Assembly (NCBI GenBank): GCA_031409495.1
Contig: JANNXI010000283.1
Location: 1-16,377 of the forward strand
DNA length: 16,377 nt
Direction: 5' to 3'
Source of the DNA: JANMDR01 sp031409495
Lineage (GTDB): Bacteria; Pseudomonadota; Gammaproteobacteria; Burkholderiales; Usitatibacteraceae
The position numbers and the translations under genes are program-made. The notes under the pieces were generated by a model that was given only the letters and a program-made list of their open reading frames with translations, was not told the DNA's origin and did no database searches. Every line of letters starts with the position of its first letter. Within the stretch, counting starts at the first letter, position 1. Shown piece by piece: positions 1 through 7,134 of this stretch.

Positions 1-1112
1 CGTGTGCCTTGATACGCGTGCTCACACACCTGCTTGCGCGTGGCGTAACTAAACAAGTTAGTAAAAAACATTTTGGCATCGTCTTTGTTAGGCTCAAATA
101 GCACCACATCGCAGTCTTCGTACATGGTTTGGTATTTTTGCAAACTAACGTGCATTCGCGAATGGATAATGGCGCGAAAAGTTTGTGAAAGTACCGTGGG
201 CAGCCCACCTTCAACTAACTTTTCCATTTCTTGTTTGCCACGCCGTTTAGCGTAGTTGGCATCGAATGGCACAAGCGGGTTTACGGCCAGCACAAATTTA
301 GCGCCTTCCTGCATCGCAACCGAGGCATTTAAGGTCTTTTTTAATGCGCCATCTACATAAAAGTGGCCATCGATCTCTACGGGCGGAAACAAACCGGGCA
401 AGGCAGCTGAGGCTTGGACGGCTACTGAAATTGGCACGTGTTCAAAGCCTGCACCGCCGAAACGCACGGATTCACCCGTATCAAGATCTGTGGCAACCGA
501 AAATAGCTTTGCCTTCAACTGTCGAAAATCATCACTTCTACCCGGCTCGCTGAACGTTTTTTTCAAAAATAACCGAATGGATGTGTTGTCGAATAAGCCA
601 GTAGGCAAGGCGCGTGTTAAGCCCGCGAATTTATCTAGGAGAGAACCAGAAAACGGATGGCGCACCGAGCGCAATAGGGCTTTTGCAAGCAACGGCGGCA
701 CTGACTTTGCGCGTAAAAAAAACTCTTTCCATGCGGGCGTTAAGAACAATTCTGGTCGCAGCGTTTCTCTGCCGCCGCCACGCTTTGCGATGCCTTTGTC
801 AGCCGCGCGGTTTTCAATAAAGAGTTTAAAAATCTCGTTTGGGGTAATTTTGTTCGCAAGCCCTGCCGTGATGAAACTACCGGCGGAAACGCCCACGTAA
901 ATATCGAATTCGTTAAAATCAAGCCCTTCCAAGGCTTCATCAAGCGCCAACAGCACACCAATTTCATACATCGCCCCTAAAGGCCCACCACCTGCGAGAG
1001 CCAAGCCCCGTTTTAATGGGACGGCGGCGGCACGCTCGGCAGCTGGCCGCGTTAATGGAGCCGCTTTTAGCTTAGGTTTAGTTTTTGATTTTATTGTTTG
1101 CTTAGTTGCCAC
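1..1112 (-). CDS. Patatin-like phospholipase family protein (3' end cut by window)
   Basis: This is a predicted serine lipid acyl hydrolase of the patatin family. Reading the minus strand from a GTG at 1112 gives 370 uninterrupted codons before the window edge, so the C-terminus is missing. The family's three hallmarks are present: a glycine-rich oxyanion segment AGGGPLG (about residues 40-46), the nucleophile elbow GVSAG (Ser76) and the catalytic-dyad motif DGA (Asp254). The N-terminal ~30 residues are Lys/Ala-rich and precede the domain. The GTG start is chosen because TGAGG lies 5 bases upstream; the first ATG is inside the oxyanion segment. The gene follows the phasin gene in the same direction but behind that gene's terminator, so it is either expressed by read-through or has its own promoter. 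A role in turnover of storage-granule or membrane lipid is inferred only from the neighbourhood. Confidence 0.88.
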   Translation of the reverse strand, partial: MATKQTIKSKTKPKLKAAPLTRPAAERAAAVPLKRGLALAGGGPLGAMYEIGVLLALDEALEGLDFNEFDIYVGVSAGSFITAGLANKITPNEIFKLFIENRAADKGIAKRGGGRETLRPELFLTPAWKEFFLRAKSVPPLLAKALLRSVRHPFSGSLLDKFAGLTRALPTGLFDNTSIRLFLKKTFSEPGRSDDFRQLKAKLFSVATDLDTGESVRFGGAGFEHVPISVAVQASAALPGLFPPVEIDGHFYVDGALKKTLNASVAMQEGAKFVLAVNPLVPFDANYAKRRGKQEMEKLVEGGLPTVLSQTFRAIIHSRMHVSLQKYQTMYEDCDVVLFEPNKDDAKMFFTNLFSYATRKQVCEHAYQGT

Positions 1113-1141
1113 GATTGCCTCAAAACAGGTTTTTAAACTAT

Positions 1142-1178
1142 TAAAAAAGGCGCGCCTGAACCAGACGCGCCTTAATTT
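1142..1178 (-). terminator. Rho-independent terminator after the phasin gene
   Basis: An 8-bp perfect stem (1147-1154 with 1166-1173, AAGGCGCG/CGCGCCTT) can extend by a CTG/CAG pairing inside the loop. On the minus strand it is followed by a run of T (A-run at 1143-1148). It starts about 29 bases after the phasin stop codon and about 30 bases before the patatin-family start. The T-rich side at 1174-1180 means it could also act on the plus strand. Confidence 0.85.
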
Positions 1179-1201
1179 TTACTACCGTGTCATCTACAAA
1201 T

Positions 1202-1804
1202 TTAGGCTTGTTTACGCTTCAATTGCGTTAGCGCTTTCTGCAAATCCGCCATACGTGCTTGCAATTCTTTCACATTTTGGCTCGATGGAACGCCAAATGT
1301 ATTAAGTGTTTTTGCAACACGCGCTTCAAATACATGCTCAAGCTTGGTAACGCCTTCACGGGCATTAGTAACTGTGGTGTTTAAGGCATGCTCTACATTG
1401 CTCTTGAAACTTTTTTCACTTTTAGCTGCAAAATTTTTCATTTCTTTTGTAGCGGCTTCAGCTTTCTCCATCGCTACGGCTTGTGCTTGCGCTTGCATTT
1501 TTTGGCCATCTTTAGCGAAGCTAGTGGTTTTCTTAGCGATTGCAGCCGCAACGTCGGATGACATCGCACGCAGGCTTTCAGCCTGAGTCGTTACTTGTGT
1601 AGCTATAGCGCCGTAGGCTTTTACTGCTTCGGCTTGAAAACGCTGAGCAGCACCCACGCCGGCGAGCAAAACGCGATGTGCAGAATCAGCAACATCGGTT
1701 GCGCCACTAGTAACGTTTTTAGCGACTGGCGTTGCTTTCGCCTTCGTTTTAGCTGCGGAAGTTTTTACGGATGCTACAGTTTTTTGTACAGTCTTCTTAA
1801 CCAT
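1202..1804 (-). CDS. Phasin family protein (PHA granule-associated, PhaF/PhaI type)
   Basis: A predicted 200-residue polyhydroxyalkanoate granule surface protein. The central and C-terminal parts are long Ala/Lys/Glu/Gln-rich amphipathic helix sequence with no cysteine. The C-terminal segment (about residues 158-197, containing NTFGVPSS and then a heptad-like KELQARMADLQKALTQL stretch) matches the ending typical of PhaF/PhaI-type phasins, a likely coiled-coil oligomerisation region. Residues 2-30 are a basic KTVQK/KTKAKA histone-H1-like tail. In the Pseudomonas PhaF protein such a tail is C-terminal, so the order here is reversed. GGAGAA lies 6 bases before the ATG. The gene is followed by a strong terminator and is probably monocistronic, as expected for an abundant structural protein. 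No PHA synthase is visible in the window. Confidence 0.82.
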   Translation of the reverse strand: MVKKTVQKTVASVKTSAAKTKAKATPVAKNVTSGATDVADSAHRVLLAGVGAAQRFQAEAVKAYGAIATQVTTQAESLRAMSSDVAAAIAKKTTSFAKDGQKMQAQAQAVAMEKAEAATKEMKNFAAKSEKSFKSNVEHALNTTVTNAREGVTKLEHVFEARVAKTLNTFGVPSSQNVKELQARMADLQKALTQLKRKQA

Positions 1805-2404
1805 GAAATTTCTCCATTTGCGGCCAAGAATGAGGTCTGGCCATTTGCTTAGTTTAATAAATCGAATGTTGCTGTGTTGTGCTTCTGGGAGTCACTTTAG
1901 GGCACTTCGTTAGAGTGAACACACTAAAGAATAATTTTATGTAAAGTATTTTTTTGAGCGACCTAAGCCGACGGGGGTGCGATGCACCCACCTAAACCAT
2001 TGAAACAATATCATTAGCAATCATCACGAGAAGGCAGCACTAAACAGTGCTCATGCCAAATTCAAAAAATTTGCGTACCAAATTGCCGCACCACAGCGCG
2101 GGCTTTGGGCTTCGCCTATGCGCTTCTGTAGGGCTCACCGCGGCCCGCGTTCAACACAGCGCCATGGTACGGACGTGCATTCGCCATGAAATTACGCTGA
2201 GTTCAACAGAACCCCACTCAAAACAACACAAAACTGGGCACAAACACAACAAAGTCGCGCTAAGTGACGCGCGAGTTTTCCATCGTTTCCAGCGCGGGTG
2301 TATAGTTTGTAGGTGTTTGCTTGTTGCAATGCACAATGATTTTTGAAGTATGCATTTGCCCCCAGCAGCGTCGGCTTAGATTCAACGCAATATCACGTCA
2401 GTAC
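1805..2404. other. Gene-poor divergent intergenic region
   Basis: This is the 5' side of both the phasin gene (minus) and the acyl-CoA reductase gene (plus), before the inverted-repeat element. No convincing coding sequence was found: the longest open stretch (2047-2346, plus) has no Shine-Dalgarno sequence and a composition unlike a protein. It contains a short GGGTGC-GAT-GCACCC hairpin (1975-1989), a 7-bp inverted repeat CGCGGGC/GCCCGCG (2097-2103 with 2143-2149) and a TTTG-CGTAC-CAAA dyad (2070-2082). A TTTACA reading toward phasin (complement of 1941-1946) could be a -35 element, but no matching -10 is clear. Promoters for both genes must lie here or inside the element to the right. Confidence 0.6.
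1975..1989. repeat. Small perfect hairpin in intergenic region
   Basis: GGGTGC, a 3-base GAT loop, then GCACCC. There is no T-run on either side, so it is not an ordinary terminator. It lies about 170 bp upstream of the phasin start. It could be a protein-binding dyad or a fragment of a repeat; its function is unknown. Confidence 0.4.
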
Positions 2405-2553
2405 CAAAGGACACCTCTAAAAATTCAGTTTTCTAAGTTCAGCTAGGCGCGAACGAGAAATTTCGACGACGCATATGCTTTATAGGCGAAGAGAATTTTT
2501 TCGTAAGCAACAACGCATAACGACGAAAAGTGGATTTTTAGAGGTGTCCTCAA
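2405..2553. mobile_element. MITE-like element with 20-bp terminal inverted repeats and CAA duplication
   Basis: AGGACACCTCTAAAAATTCA (2408-2427) is the reverse complement of TGGATTTTTAGAGGTGTCCT (2531-2550) except at one position (19 of 20). The 143 bp they enclose have no open frame able to encode a transposase. The trinucleotide CAA lies directly outside each end (2405-2407 and 2551-2553), as expected of a target-site duplication. This is the structure of a miniature inverted-repeat transposable element mobilised in trans by a full-length insertion sequence elsewhere. A 3-bp duplication is compatible with some IS5-family groups, but the parent family is not identified. The right end lies 18 bp before the Shine-Dalgarno sequence of the downstream gene, so a transcript crossing it could fold into a long hairpin. 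Confidence 0.68.
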
Positions 2554-2568
2554 TAAAAACACCCATCT

Positions 2569-2575
2569 AGGAGGT
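2569..2575 (+). promoter_or_regulatory. Strong ribosome binding site of the acyl-CoA reductase gene
   Basis: AGGAGGT, a full match to the anti-Shine-Dalgarno core, lies 7 bases before the ATG at 2583. It fixes the start codon and suggests efficient translation. It is the best Shine-Dalgarno sequence seen in the window. Confidence 0.85.
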
Positions 2576-2582
2576 ATACCCC

Positions 2583-4580
2583 ATGACATACTTTGTCACA
2601 GGCGCAACTGGCTTTGTCGGTAAGTTTCTCGTAAAAAATCTGCTTAAACGCGACGGCACCATCTATGTATTGGTGCGTAAAGCATCGGTAAAAAAACTGG
2701 AAGCGCTCTATCCTTGGTGGGGTTTGGATGCCAAGCAAAAGCGTATTGTGCCAATCGTCGGCGATTTAGAAAAATCAAAACTAGGCATTTTGCCGGCAGA
2801 CATCACCAAAATGCGCGGCAAAGTAGCGCACCTGTTCCACCTTGCAGCCATTTACGATTTATCCGCTGACGCCGCATCGCAACAGGGTGCAAACATTGAC
2901 GGCACCCGCCATGCTGTAGAGTTCGGCGAAGCTGTTAAAGCGGGCTGCTTCCACCACACCTCATCGATTGCTGCTGCAGGCTTATACGACGGCACTTTCC
3001 GCGAGGATATGTTTGAAGAGGCTGAGGAACTAGATCACCCCTACTTCCGCACCAAACACGATTCTGAAGCCATCGTGCGCAATGAGTGCAAAATTCCTTG
3101 GCGTGTATATCGCCCGGGCATGGTGGTGGGTCACTCACAAACAGGCGAGATCGATAAAATCGACGGCCCATATTACTTCTTTAAGCTCATCCAAAAAATG
3201 CGCGAAATGTTGCCGCAATGGATGCCGACAATCGGTATTGAAGGTGGCCGCATTAACGTAGTGCCTGTCGATTACGTAGTGGATGCTATGGACCATATTG
3301 CCCACAAAAAGGGCTTAGACGGCGGTTGCTTTCACCTAACTGATCCAGAACCAGCGCGGATAGGCGAAATTTTAAACATGTTTGCCAAGGCCGCACACGC
3401 CCCGCAAATGACCATGCGTCTCAACGCAAAAATGTTCAGCTTTATGCCGAGCTATGTGGTGCAGGGCTTGATGTCTGTTGCGCCCGTGCGCAAAGCACGC
3501 AACCAAATTTTGCAAGATTTAGGCATCCCGAAAGACGTATTTACCTTCATTAGCTACCCTACCCGCTTTGATAATCGCGAAACCGTAAAAGCGCTGAAAG
3601 GCACCAAAATCGCGGTTCCGCTGCTTGATACCTATGCGTGGCGCTTATGGGATTATTGGGAACGTCATCTTGACCCCGATCTATTCATCGACCGCACCTT
3701 GGCCGGTAAAGTTAAGGGCAAAGTAGTCGTTGTAACCGGCGGCACTTCGGGGATCGGTGAAGCCACTGCCATCAAACTAGCCGACGCAGGCGCACGGGTT
3801 GTTATCGTGGCGCGTGATCCTGAAAAAGCACAAGTAACACTTGCAAAAATTAAGGAAGCAGGCGGAACCGCTAAGTTCTATTCATGCGATCTATCTGACC
3901 TTACGAGCTGTGATACCTTAGTAGCCCAAGTGCTTAAAGACTACGGCACCTGTGACTATCTGGTAAACAACGCTGGCCGTTCGATCCGTCGCGGCATTGC
4001 CAACAGCTACGACCGTTTCCACGACTTTGAGCGCACTATGCAGCTTAACTACTTCGGCTGTCTGCGCCTAATTATGGGCTTCTTGCCGGCAATGACCAAG
4101 CAAAAGCATGGCCAAATTATCAACATCTCCAGCATTGGTGTGCTCACTCAATCGCCACGATTCTCAGCTTACGTAGCCTCCAAAGCAGCGCTCGACGCCT
4201 TCACGGGTTGCGCTTCAAGCGAGTTTTATGATGATAATGTTCACTTCACCACCATCAACATGCCGCTAGTTCGCACACCGATGATCGCGCCAACGGCGAT
4301 GTATAACAGCGTGCCAACTTTATCCCCGGAACAAGCGGCTGATTTGGTCGTAGAAGCCATTGTTTACAAGCCTGTCCGCATCGCAACACGCCTAGGAATT
4401 GCCGGTGCAATTTTGCACGCGGTAAGCCCAAAGCTAACGCAAATTATTTTGAACACGGCATTCAGAATGTTCCCCGATTCAAACGCCAGCCAAGGCAAAA
4501 AAGGCGAAGCTGCGAAAGCGGTAGAAATGACGCCAGAAGCAATGGCCTTTGCGCAAATTACGCAGGGTGTGCATTGGTAA
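2583..4580 (+). CDS. Two-domain fatty acyl-CoA reductase, alcohol-forming type (extended SDR + classical SDR)
   Basis: A predicted 665-residue NAD(P)H-dependent reductase converting fatty acyl-CoA (and aldehyde) to fatty alcohol, the precursor of wax esters. The N-terminal domain (1 to ~370) is an extended SDR/male-sterility-type fold with TGATGFVG (6-13), a TSS motif (126-128) and the pair Tyr154/Lys158 (YFRTK). The C-terminal domain (~378-665) is a classical SDR with TGGTSGIG (385-392), NNAG (462-465), NISS (514-517) and Tyr530/Lys534 (YVASK), so both active sites look intact. Length, domain order and long matching blocks (such as RFHDFERTMQLNYFG and INMPLVRTPMIAPT) agree from memory with the ~661-residue Marinobacter enzyme; mycobacterial AcrA1-type proteins share the architecture. 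It stands alone between the MITE-like element and a terminator. No wax ester synthase lies in the window. Substrate range is inferred from the family. Confidence 0.85.
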   Translation: MTYFVTGATGFVGKFLVKNLLKRDGTIYVLVRKASVKKLEALYPWWGLDAKQKRIVPIVGDLEKSKLGILPADITKMRGKVAHLFHLAAIYDLSADAASQQGANIDGTRHAVEFGEAVKAGCFHHTSSIAAAGLYDGTFREDMFEEAEELDHPYFRTKHDSEAIVRNECKIPWRVYRPGMVVGHSQTGEIDKIDGPYYFFKLIQKMREMLPQWMPTIGIEGGRINVVPVDYVVDAMDHIAHKKGLDGGCFHLTDPEPARIGEILNMFAKAAHAPQMTMRLNAKMFSFMPSYVVQGLMSVAPVRKARNQILQDLGIPKDVFTFISYPTRFDNRETVKALKGTKIAVPLLDTYAWRLWDYWERHLDPDLFIDRTLAGKVKGKVVVVTGGTSGIGEATAIKLADAGARVVIVARDPEKAQVTLAKIKEAGGTAKFYSCDLSDLTSCDTLVAQVLKDYGTCDYLVNNAGRSIRRGIANSYDRFHDFERTMQLNYFGCLRLIMGFLPAMTKQKHGQIINISSIGVLTQSPRFSAYVASKAALDAFTGCASSEFYDDNVHFTTINMPLVRTPMIAPTAMYNSVPTLSPEQAADLVVEAIVYKPVRIATRLGIAGAILHAVSPKLTQIILNTAFRMFPDSNASQGKKGEAAKAVEMTPEAMAFAQITQGVHW

Positions 4581-4608
4581 GCGGTTAGATTTAGCAGGTG
4601 TAGTCGTT

Positions 4609-4636
4609 AAAAAAGCAACCGTGAGGTTGCTTTTTT
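4609..4636. terminator. Bidirectional rho-independent terminator
   Basis: A 12-bp perfect stem (AAAAAAGCAACC 4609-4620, loop GTGA, GGTTGCTTTTTT 4625-4636) gives a GC core with a T-run on both strands. It lies 28 bases after the acyl-CoA reductase stop. It is also the first terminator met by transcripts of the converging puuE-allC unit, about 160 bases past the allC stop. Confidence 0.92.
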
Positions 4637-4798
4637 ATTTGGCTGTTTTTGCTAGATTGTGCTTGGAGACGCCCTATATTCAAGTTTCTTCAGACAATTA
4701 TGCCAAATTCTATGTCAGTCTAAAAACGCCTTGTGATCAGCTATGCAACTAGCCCCTCGGCTAAAACACATACTATTGCTTAGCACCTGCGCGCGCGT

Positions 4799-6088
4799 CT
4801 ATGCCGCGCCATAGCTTTGCAAAAATCGCAGTAAAACCTGCGTCGCAATTTCCGCATCTTCCAGCGTCATGGTTTCATCGGGATGATGACTAATGCCGCC
4901 ATTTCCGCAGCGTACGAATAGCATCGCTTGCGGCAGCACACCATCGAAGGCCATGGCGTCGTGACCGGCGCCACTGGGAAGCGACAATGCGGGTTGGTCA
5001 TATAGCGCTATCGCGTCTTGCAAACCCTTTAAAATCGCGCCATCGCAGGCAGCAGCAGCGTTATCGTAGAACACATCGAAGGTAACTTCTAGGCCGCGCC
5101 TTTCAGCTTCTGCAGTGCAATTTCGCTGGATTGAGGCGACCGCTTCATGACGTTCAGCGTCATTGCCAGACCGAACATCGATGGTGAAGCGCACTTCACC
5201 GGGAATAACATTTACCGCCCCTCCCGCCGCTACTTCAAACTTGCCTACCGTGGCCACAACTGGAGCTGCAGCGCCCGCATCTGCCAACGCTGTAGTTGCA
5301 GACGCTTTAACCGCATAATCTTCAATCCCAACGCACATTGCAGCCGCGCCCGCAAGCGCGTCGCGGCGCAAAGACATGGGCACAGTGCCCGCATGGCCCG
5401 CCAGCCCGCGCACGAGCACGCGCATGCGTGTAGCACCTGCGATGGCGGAGACTGCGCCGACGGCTACGCCGCTCTCGAGCAGCACGGGGCCTTGTTCAAT
5501 ATGGCTCTCCACGTAAGCCAACACTTTGGCGGGATCACGTTTTAAGGCTTGCGCGCTGGTGAGCGTGCCAGGCATTTCCACGCCTACGCTTGTGCCGAAA
5601 TCACGTAACGCCTGCGCCATGCTGCTGCCGTTAGCGTCGGTAAACTCAAGCCAAGCTGGATCAAACTTTCCCGCAAACGCGCGGCTGCCGATAAGCGTTG
5701 CACCAAAGCGCACACCCTCTTCATCCGCAAATGCAATCACTTCCAGCGCTACGCTCAAACGCTGTTTGTTACGGGCCAACTCAGCCACACAAGCAATAGC
5801 GCTCAATATGCCAAAAGTGCCGTCATACGCGCCCGCATTACGCACGCTGTCCATATGCGAGCCTAACATAAGCACTTTGGCATCAGCATCGTTGCCTGCA
5901 TAACGCCCAACCACGTTGCCCAACGCATCCCAATGCGCGTCTAGGCCCGCAGCTTGCATGAGCACCAAAATGTAATTGCCAGCAAGCTTATGTTCCGTGC
6001 TTAAATAAACGCGGGTTATACCATCTGATTGCTCGGAGAAGCCCGCTAATTGGCGCGTTTGGGCGAATATGTCATGGGCAAAATTCAT
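4799..6088 (-). CDS. allC: Allantoate amidohydrolase (M20-family Zn-dependent amidase)
   Basis: A predicted 429-residue cytosolic metal-dependent amidase of the allantoate amidohydrolase/N-carbamoyl-amino-acid hydrolase family. It probably splits allantoate to ureidoglycolate (via ureidoglycine), ammonia and CO2. The two-metal-site motifs are visible: GSHMDS (His78, Asp80), AYDGTFG (Asp89, bridging), ADEEG (Glu123/Glu124), ESHIEQGP (His196) and a C-terminal HHPDE (His401/402). The dimerisation/substrate segment GHAGTVPMSLRRDA (231-244) is also typical. The family contains L-carbamoylases, beta-ureidopropionase and ureidoglycolate amidohydrolase that are hard to separate by motif. The allantoate assignment rests on translational coupling to puuE: the ATG overlaps the puuE stop as ATGA. 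It is the last gene of the left arm of the urate locus. Confidence 0.85.
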   Translation of the reverse strand: MNFAHDIFAQTRQLAGFSEQSDGITRVYLSTEHKLAGNYILVLMQAAGLDAHWDALGNVVGRYAGNDADAKVLMLGSHMDSVRNAGAYDGTFGILSAIACVAELARNKQRLSVALEVIAFADEEGVRFGATLIGSRAFAGKFDPAWLEFTDANGSSMAQALRDFGTSVGVEMPGTLTSAQALKRDPAKVLAYVESHIEQGPVLLESGVAVGAVSAIAGATRMRVLVRGLAGHAGTVPMSLRRDALAGAAAMCVGIEDYAVKASATTALADAGAAAPVVATVGKFEVAAGGAVNVIPGEVRFTIDVRSGNDAERHEAVASIQRNCTAEAERRGLEVTFDVFYDNAAAACDGAILKGLQDAIALYDQPALSLPSGAGHDAMAFDGVLPQAMLFVRCGNGGISHHPDETMTLEDAEIATQVLLRFLQSYGAA

Positions 6089-7008
6089 AGCGTAACCGCT
6101 TCATAAGGATGATTTTTGAGCCAATGTTGCGCAATATCTGCGCGTGTACAAACCCAAACATCATCACGCTTTTGCACGTAATCTAAAAACTTTTGCAGTG
6201 CAACAATACGCCCGGGGCGTCCCAAAATACGGGCATGCATACCCACTGACATCATCTTGGGTGCTGTGCTTCCTTCTGCATAAAGCGCATCAAAACTATC
6301 GCGCAGATACTCAAAAAAATGGGTGGCGGTATTGAAGCCTTGTGGACTAGCAAAGCGCATGTCGTTCGTGTCCAAGGCATAGGGAACAACTAATTGCGGC
6401 TGGCCATTTGCCACGGCGTAGTAGGGCAAATCATCGGCATAAGAATCCGAGCTGTAGGTATAGCCGCTCTGCTCTGCCAGCAAACGCAAGGTGCTTGCGC
6501 TATCACGGCCGGTGTACCAGCCAAGCGGGTGCTTGCCAAACAGTTCGCACATGATAGCCGTGGCGGCGCGCATATGCTCGCGCTCCACGGCTTCATCCAC
6601 ATTTTGATAACTTATCCAACGCAAGCCGTGGCACGCAACTTCATGCCGGCTGGTTTTAAGCGCAGCAACAATTTCAGGGTTACGCACTAAGGCCATTGCC
6701 ACACCAAAAATAGTCATTGGCAATGCCCGTTTTTCAAATTCAGCCAAGATGCGCCACACGCCTGCGCGACTGCCGTATTCGTAAATACTCTCCATGCTCA
6801 TGTGCCTCGCATTAAATGCTTGCGCACCGATAATTTCGGATAAAAAAGTCTCGCTAGCGACGTCGCCATGCAGCACGCAATTTTCGGCGCCTTCTTCAAT
6901 ATTTAGCACAAACTGCAGCGCAATTTTTGCGCTATTTGGCCACTCAACCTTGGGGGGGCGATTGGCGTAGCCAGCGAGATTGCGAGGGTAATTAGTATCG
7001 TTAGTCAT
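6085..7008 (-). CDS. puuE: Allantoinase PuuE (polysaccharide deacetylase-like)
   Basis: A predicted 307-residue cytosolic allantoinase that opens the hydantoin ring of S-allantoin to give allantoate. It belongs to the carbohydrate-esterase-4/NodB-like fold family and is unrelated to the metal-dependent AllB/DAL1 allantoinases. Length is as expected for PuuE (about 308). Recognisable blocks include the N-terminal NYPRNLAGYANRPP, MSMESIYEYGSRAGVWRIL (70-88), HEVACHG (His122, His127), GWYTGRDS (163-170), SSDSYADDLPYY (186-197) and VGMHARILGRPGR (255-267). The ATG at 7008 has no purine-rich Shine-Dalgarno sequence; the bases before it read TTTCTCCT. This is unusual for the first gene of an operon. 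It overlaps allC by 4 bases and diverges from uraD across 58 bp. Confidence 0.92.
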   Translation of the reverse strand: MTNDTNYPRNLAGYANRPPKVEWPNSAKIALQFVLNIEEGAENCVLHGDVASETFLSEIIGAQAFNARHMSMESIYEYGSRAGVWRILAEFEKRALPMTIFGVAMALVRNPEIVAALKTSRHEVACHGLRWISYQNVDEAVEREHMRAATAIMCELFGKHPLGWYTGRDSASTLRLLAEQSGYTYSSDSYADDLPYYAVANGQPQLVVPYALDTNDMRFASPQGFNTATHFFEYLRDSFDALYAEGSTAPKMMSVGMHARILGRPGRIVALQKFLDYVQKRDDVWVCTRADIAQHWLKNHPYEAVTL

Positions 7009-7066
7009 AGGAGAAATTCGATGAATGATTCGAGTATTGTAGTCACAAAACAGCTAAAATTGAGCT
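7009..7066. promoter_or_regulatory. Compact divergent control region of the urate locus
   Basis: Only 58 bp separate the puuE start from the uraD start, so promoters for the two arms must overlap each other or the coding sequence. Visible here are a TTGT-AGTC-ACAA dyad (7037-7048), which resembles the TTGT-n-ACAA half-site layout of several GntR-family operators, and two direct ATTCG repeats 12 bases apart (7017-7021 and 7029-7033). No clear -35/-10 pair could be assigned in either direction. A shared regulator responding to a pathway metabolite is plausible but not shown, and no regulator gene is present in the window. Confidence 0.5.
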
Positions 7067-7134
7067 ATGCCAGCAATCAAATTCAAACACGACAAATTGA
7101 ACGCGTTAAATGCAGCCACACCTGCTACGTTTAG
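7021..7134 (+). other. Possible 37-codon leader ORF overlapping uraD out of frame
   Basis: A near-ideal Shine-Dalgarno sequence (AGGAGA, 7009-7014) lies 6 bases before an ATG at 7021. This opens a 37-codon frame (begins MNDSSIVV, ends KCSHTCYV) that stops at 7132-7134, 68 bases inside uraD in another frame. It does not resemble the N-terminus of UraD, which is complete from 7067. The Shine-Dalgarno bases coincide with the complement of the puuE start region, so this may be chance. If translated, it could influence initiation at the poorly marked uraD start. Confidence 0.2.

Noticed and set aside
2047..2346. 99-codon open frame in the phasin/acyl-CoA reductase gap
   Set aside because: It has no Shine-Dalgarno sequence, a low-complexity composition rich in His/Arg/Cys, no recognisable domain, and an overlapping open frame on the other strand of similar quality.
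4750..4763. TAGCC-CCTC-GGCTA hairpin near the allC stop as a terminator
   Set aside because: The stem is only 5 bp and no T-run follows on the minus strand. The hairpin at 4609-4636 is far stronger.
5147..5903. Long plus-strand open frames opposite allC
   Set aside because: These are shadows of a high-quality M20-family gene on the other strand; their translations have no domain features and no ribosome sites.
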